Below, one piece after another: positions 63,593 through 64,000 of a stretch of 64,000 bases of DNA. The stretch lies in NCBI GenBank assembly GCA_937930635.1, contig CALHCF010000002.1:124001-188000 (forward strand). The letters run 5' to 3'. The position numbers and the translations under genes were made by a program. How positions within the stretch are numbered: the stretch's first letter is position 1; each line of letters opens with the position of its first letter. The notes beneath the pieces were generated by a model, which worked only from the letters and a program-made list of their open reading frames with translations, searched no databases and was not told where the DNA came from. The stretch is from an uncultured Rhizobiaceae group bacterium. GTDB taxonomy: Bacteria; Pseudomonadota; Alphaproteobacteria; Rhizobiales; Rhizobiaceae.

Positions 63593-64000
63593 TCAGCCGC
63601 GCGAGCTGATCCTCAAGCCTGGTGCCGGTCGCTCGTTCATGACTTCCCTGCGAAAACGGAAATAGGCCGCCGGACGTCCGCCGGTTTGTGACGTCGTCGC
63701 GCCGGTTGGTTCAACCAGATCGGCTTTTTCAACCATGCGTCGAAAATTCTGTTTGTGGATTAGACGTCCCGACAGTGTTTCAACGGTCTGCTGTAATTCG
63801 GTCAGTGTGAAACTCTCGGGCAGCAGCTCGAAGACGACCGGACGGTATTTCAGTTTTGCCCGCAGCCTCGCCATTGCCGTTGCCAGGATGCGGCGATGAT
63901 CATGCAGCATGGGAATTCCTGTTGCCACGTTGGAATTTTTTTTCTGGGCATGACCATCGCGAATGGCCTCATCGACAAGACCCGCTTCATACATCAGTTC
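63593..64000 (-). CDS. nadQ: NadQ, NrtR/COG4111 transcriptional regulator (5' end outside window)
   Basis: The visible 135 residues are the C-terminal part; the frame stays open to the right edge. The Nudix-related end LRAKLKYRPVVFELLPESFTL leads into a winged helix: TLTELQQTVETLSGRLIHKQNFRRMVEK and the closing GGRPAAYFRF. NrtR-like proteins bind ADP-ribose or related NAD metabolites to control NAD genes. Converges with nadC; the operator upstream of nadA is its expected target. Confidence 0.86.
   Translation of the reverse strand, partial: ELMYEAGLVDEAIRDGHAQKKNSNVATGIPMLHDHRRILATAMARLRAKLKYRPVVFELLPESFTLTELQQTVETLSGRLIHKQNFRRMVEKADLVEPTGATTSQTGGRPAAYFRFRREVMNERPAPGLRISSRG

Noticed and set aside
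1..64000. CRISPR array, prophage, integron or insertion sequence
   Set aside because: No short spaced direct repeats, transposase, integrase or terminal inverted repeat pair was seen; the only long tandem repeat is inside the OmpA-like coding sequence.

Overview
The window reads as chromosomal DNA of an alphaproteobacterium of the order Hyphomicrobiales (Rhizobiales). The grounds are gene families and synteny: an Omp2b-type porin, a MoxR/DUF58/DUF4159 block, a NuoE-like helix-hairpin-helix protein, NadQ with a nadABC operon, and a dapA-smpB-acpS-rsh-rpoZ-lepB-rnc-era-recO neighbourhood. Genus is not resolved. Coding density is high, no rRNA, phage, transposon or CRISPR array was seen, and only one tRNA is present. 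Several convergent gene pairs touch or overlap at their stop codons.

Layout. 1-7.4 kb: acyl-CoA oxidation genes (SDR, two acyl-CoA dehydrogenases, thioesterase, ETF-quinone oxidoreductase), then a small uncharacterised run of GNAT, ATC-hydrolase-like, PPOX flavoprotein and GNAT genes. 7.4-9.6 kb: acetate kinase, a HAD phosphatase and tRNA-Ser(GCU). 10-17.4 kb: envelope genes, namely a porin, a 1461-residue OmpA-like protein with ten 121-residue repeats, a 33-residue membrane microprotein and a membrane-anchored HhH protein. 17.4-26.9 kb: acyl-CoA ligase, a leucine-rich leader peptide in front of leuA, and mixed housekeeping enzymes. 27-33.8 kb: a four-gene MoxR ATPase/DUF58/DUF4159/membrane operon. 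34-38.9 kb: DUF1285, Nudix, cca, hemF, small proteins and trmL. 39-46.5 kb: a possible regulated leader before two tandem ABC exporter subunits, then a hydrolase with a degenerate nucleophile and a lytic transglycosylase. 46.8-57.3 kb: dapA, smpB, acpS, DUF2062, rsh, rpoZ, NYN, UDG, lepB, rnc, era, recO; the acpS-to-rpoZ part is on the minus strand. 57.3-59.5 kb: a divergent MFS transporter and hydratase-like enzyme sharing an inverted repeat. 59.5-64 kb: the nadA-(small gene)-nadB-nadC operon behind a perfect 21-bp palindrome, with the end of nadQ convergent to it.

How the genes work together. Electrons from the two acyl-CoA dehydrogenases would pass through ETF to the quinone pool by way of ETF-QO. 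NadQ would repress de novo NAD synthesis at the palindrome. LeuA synthesis is probably attenuated by leucine supply through translation of the leader, which may start at the first base of the mRNA. The points most worth following are the leuA leader, the repeat-OmpA/microprotein/HhH cluster, the structured leader of the ABC pair, the unassigned inverted repeat between the MFS and hydratase genes, and the ATC-hydrolase cluster. All calls rest on reading the sequence; no database search was possible.
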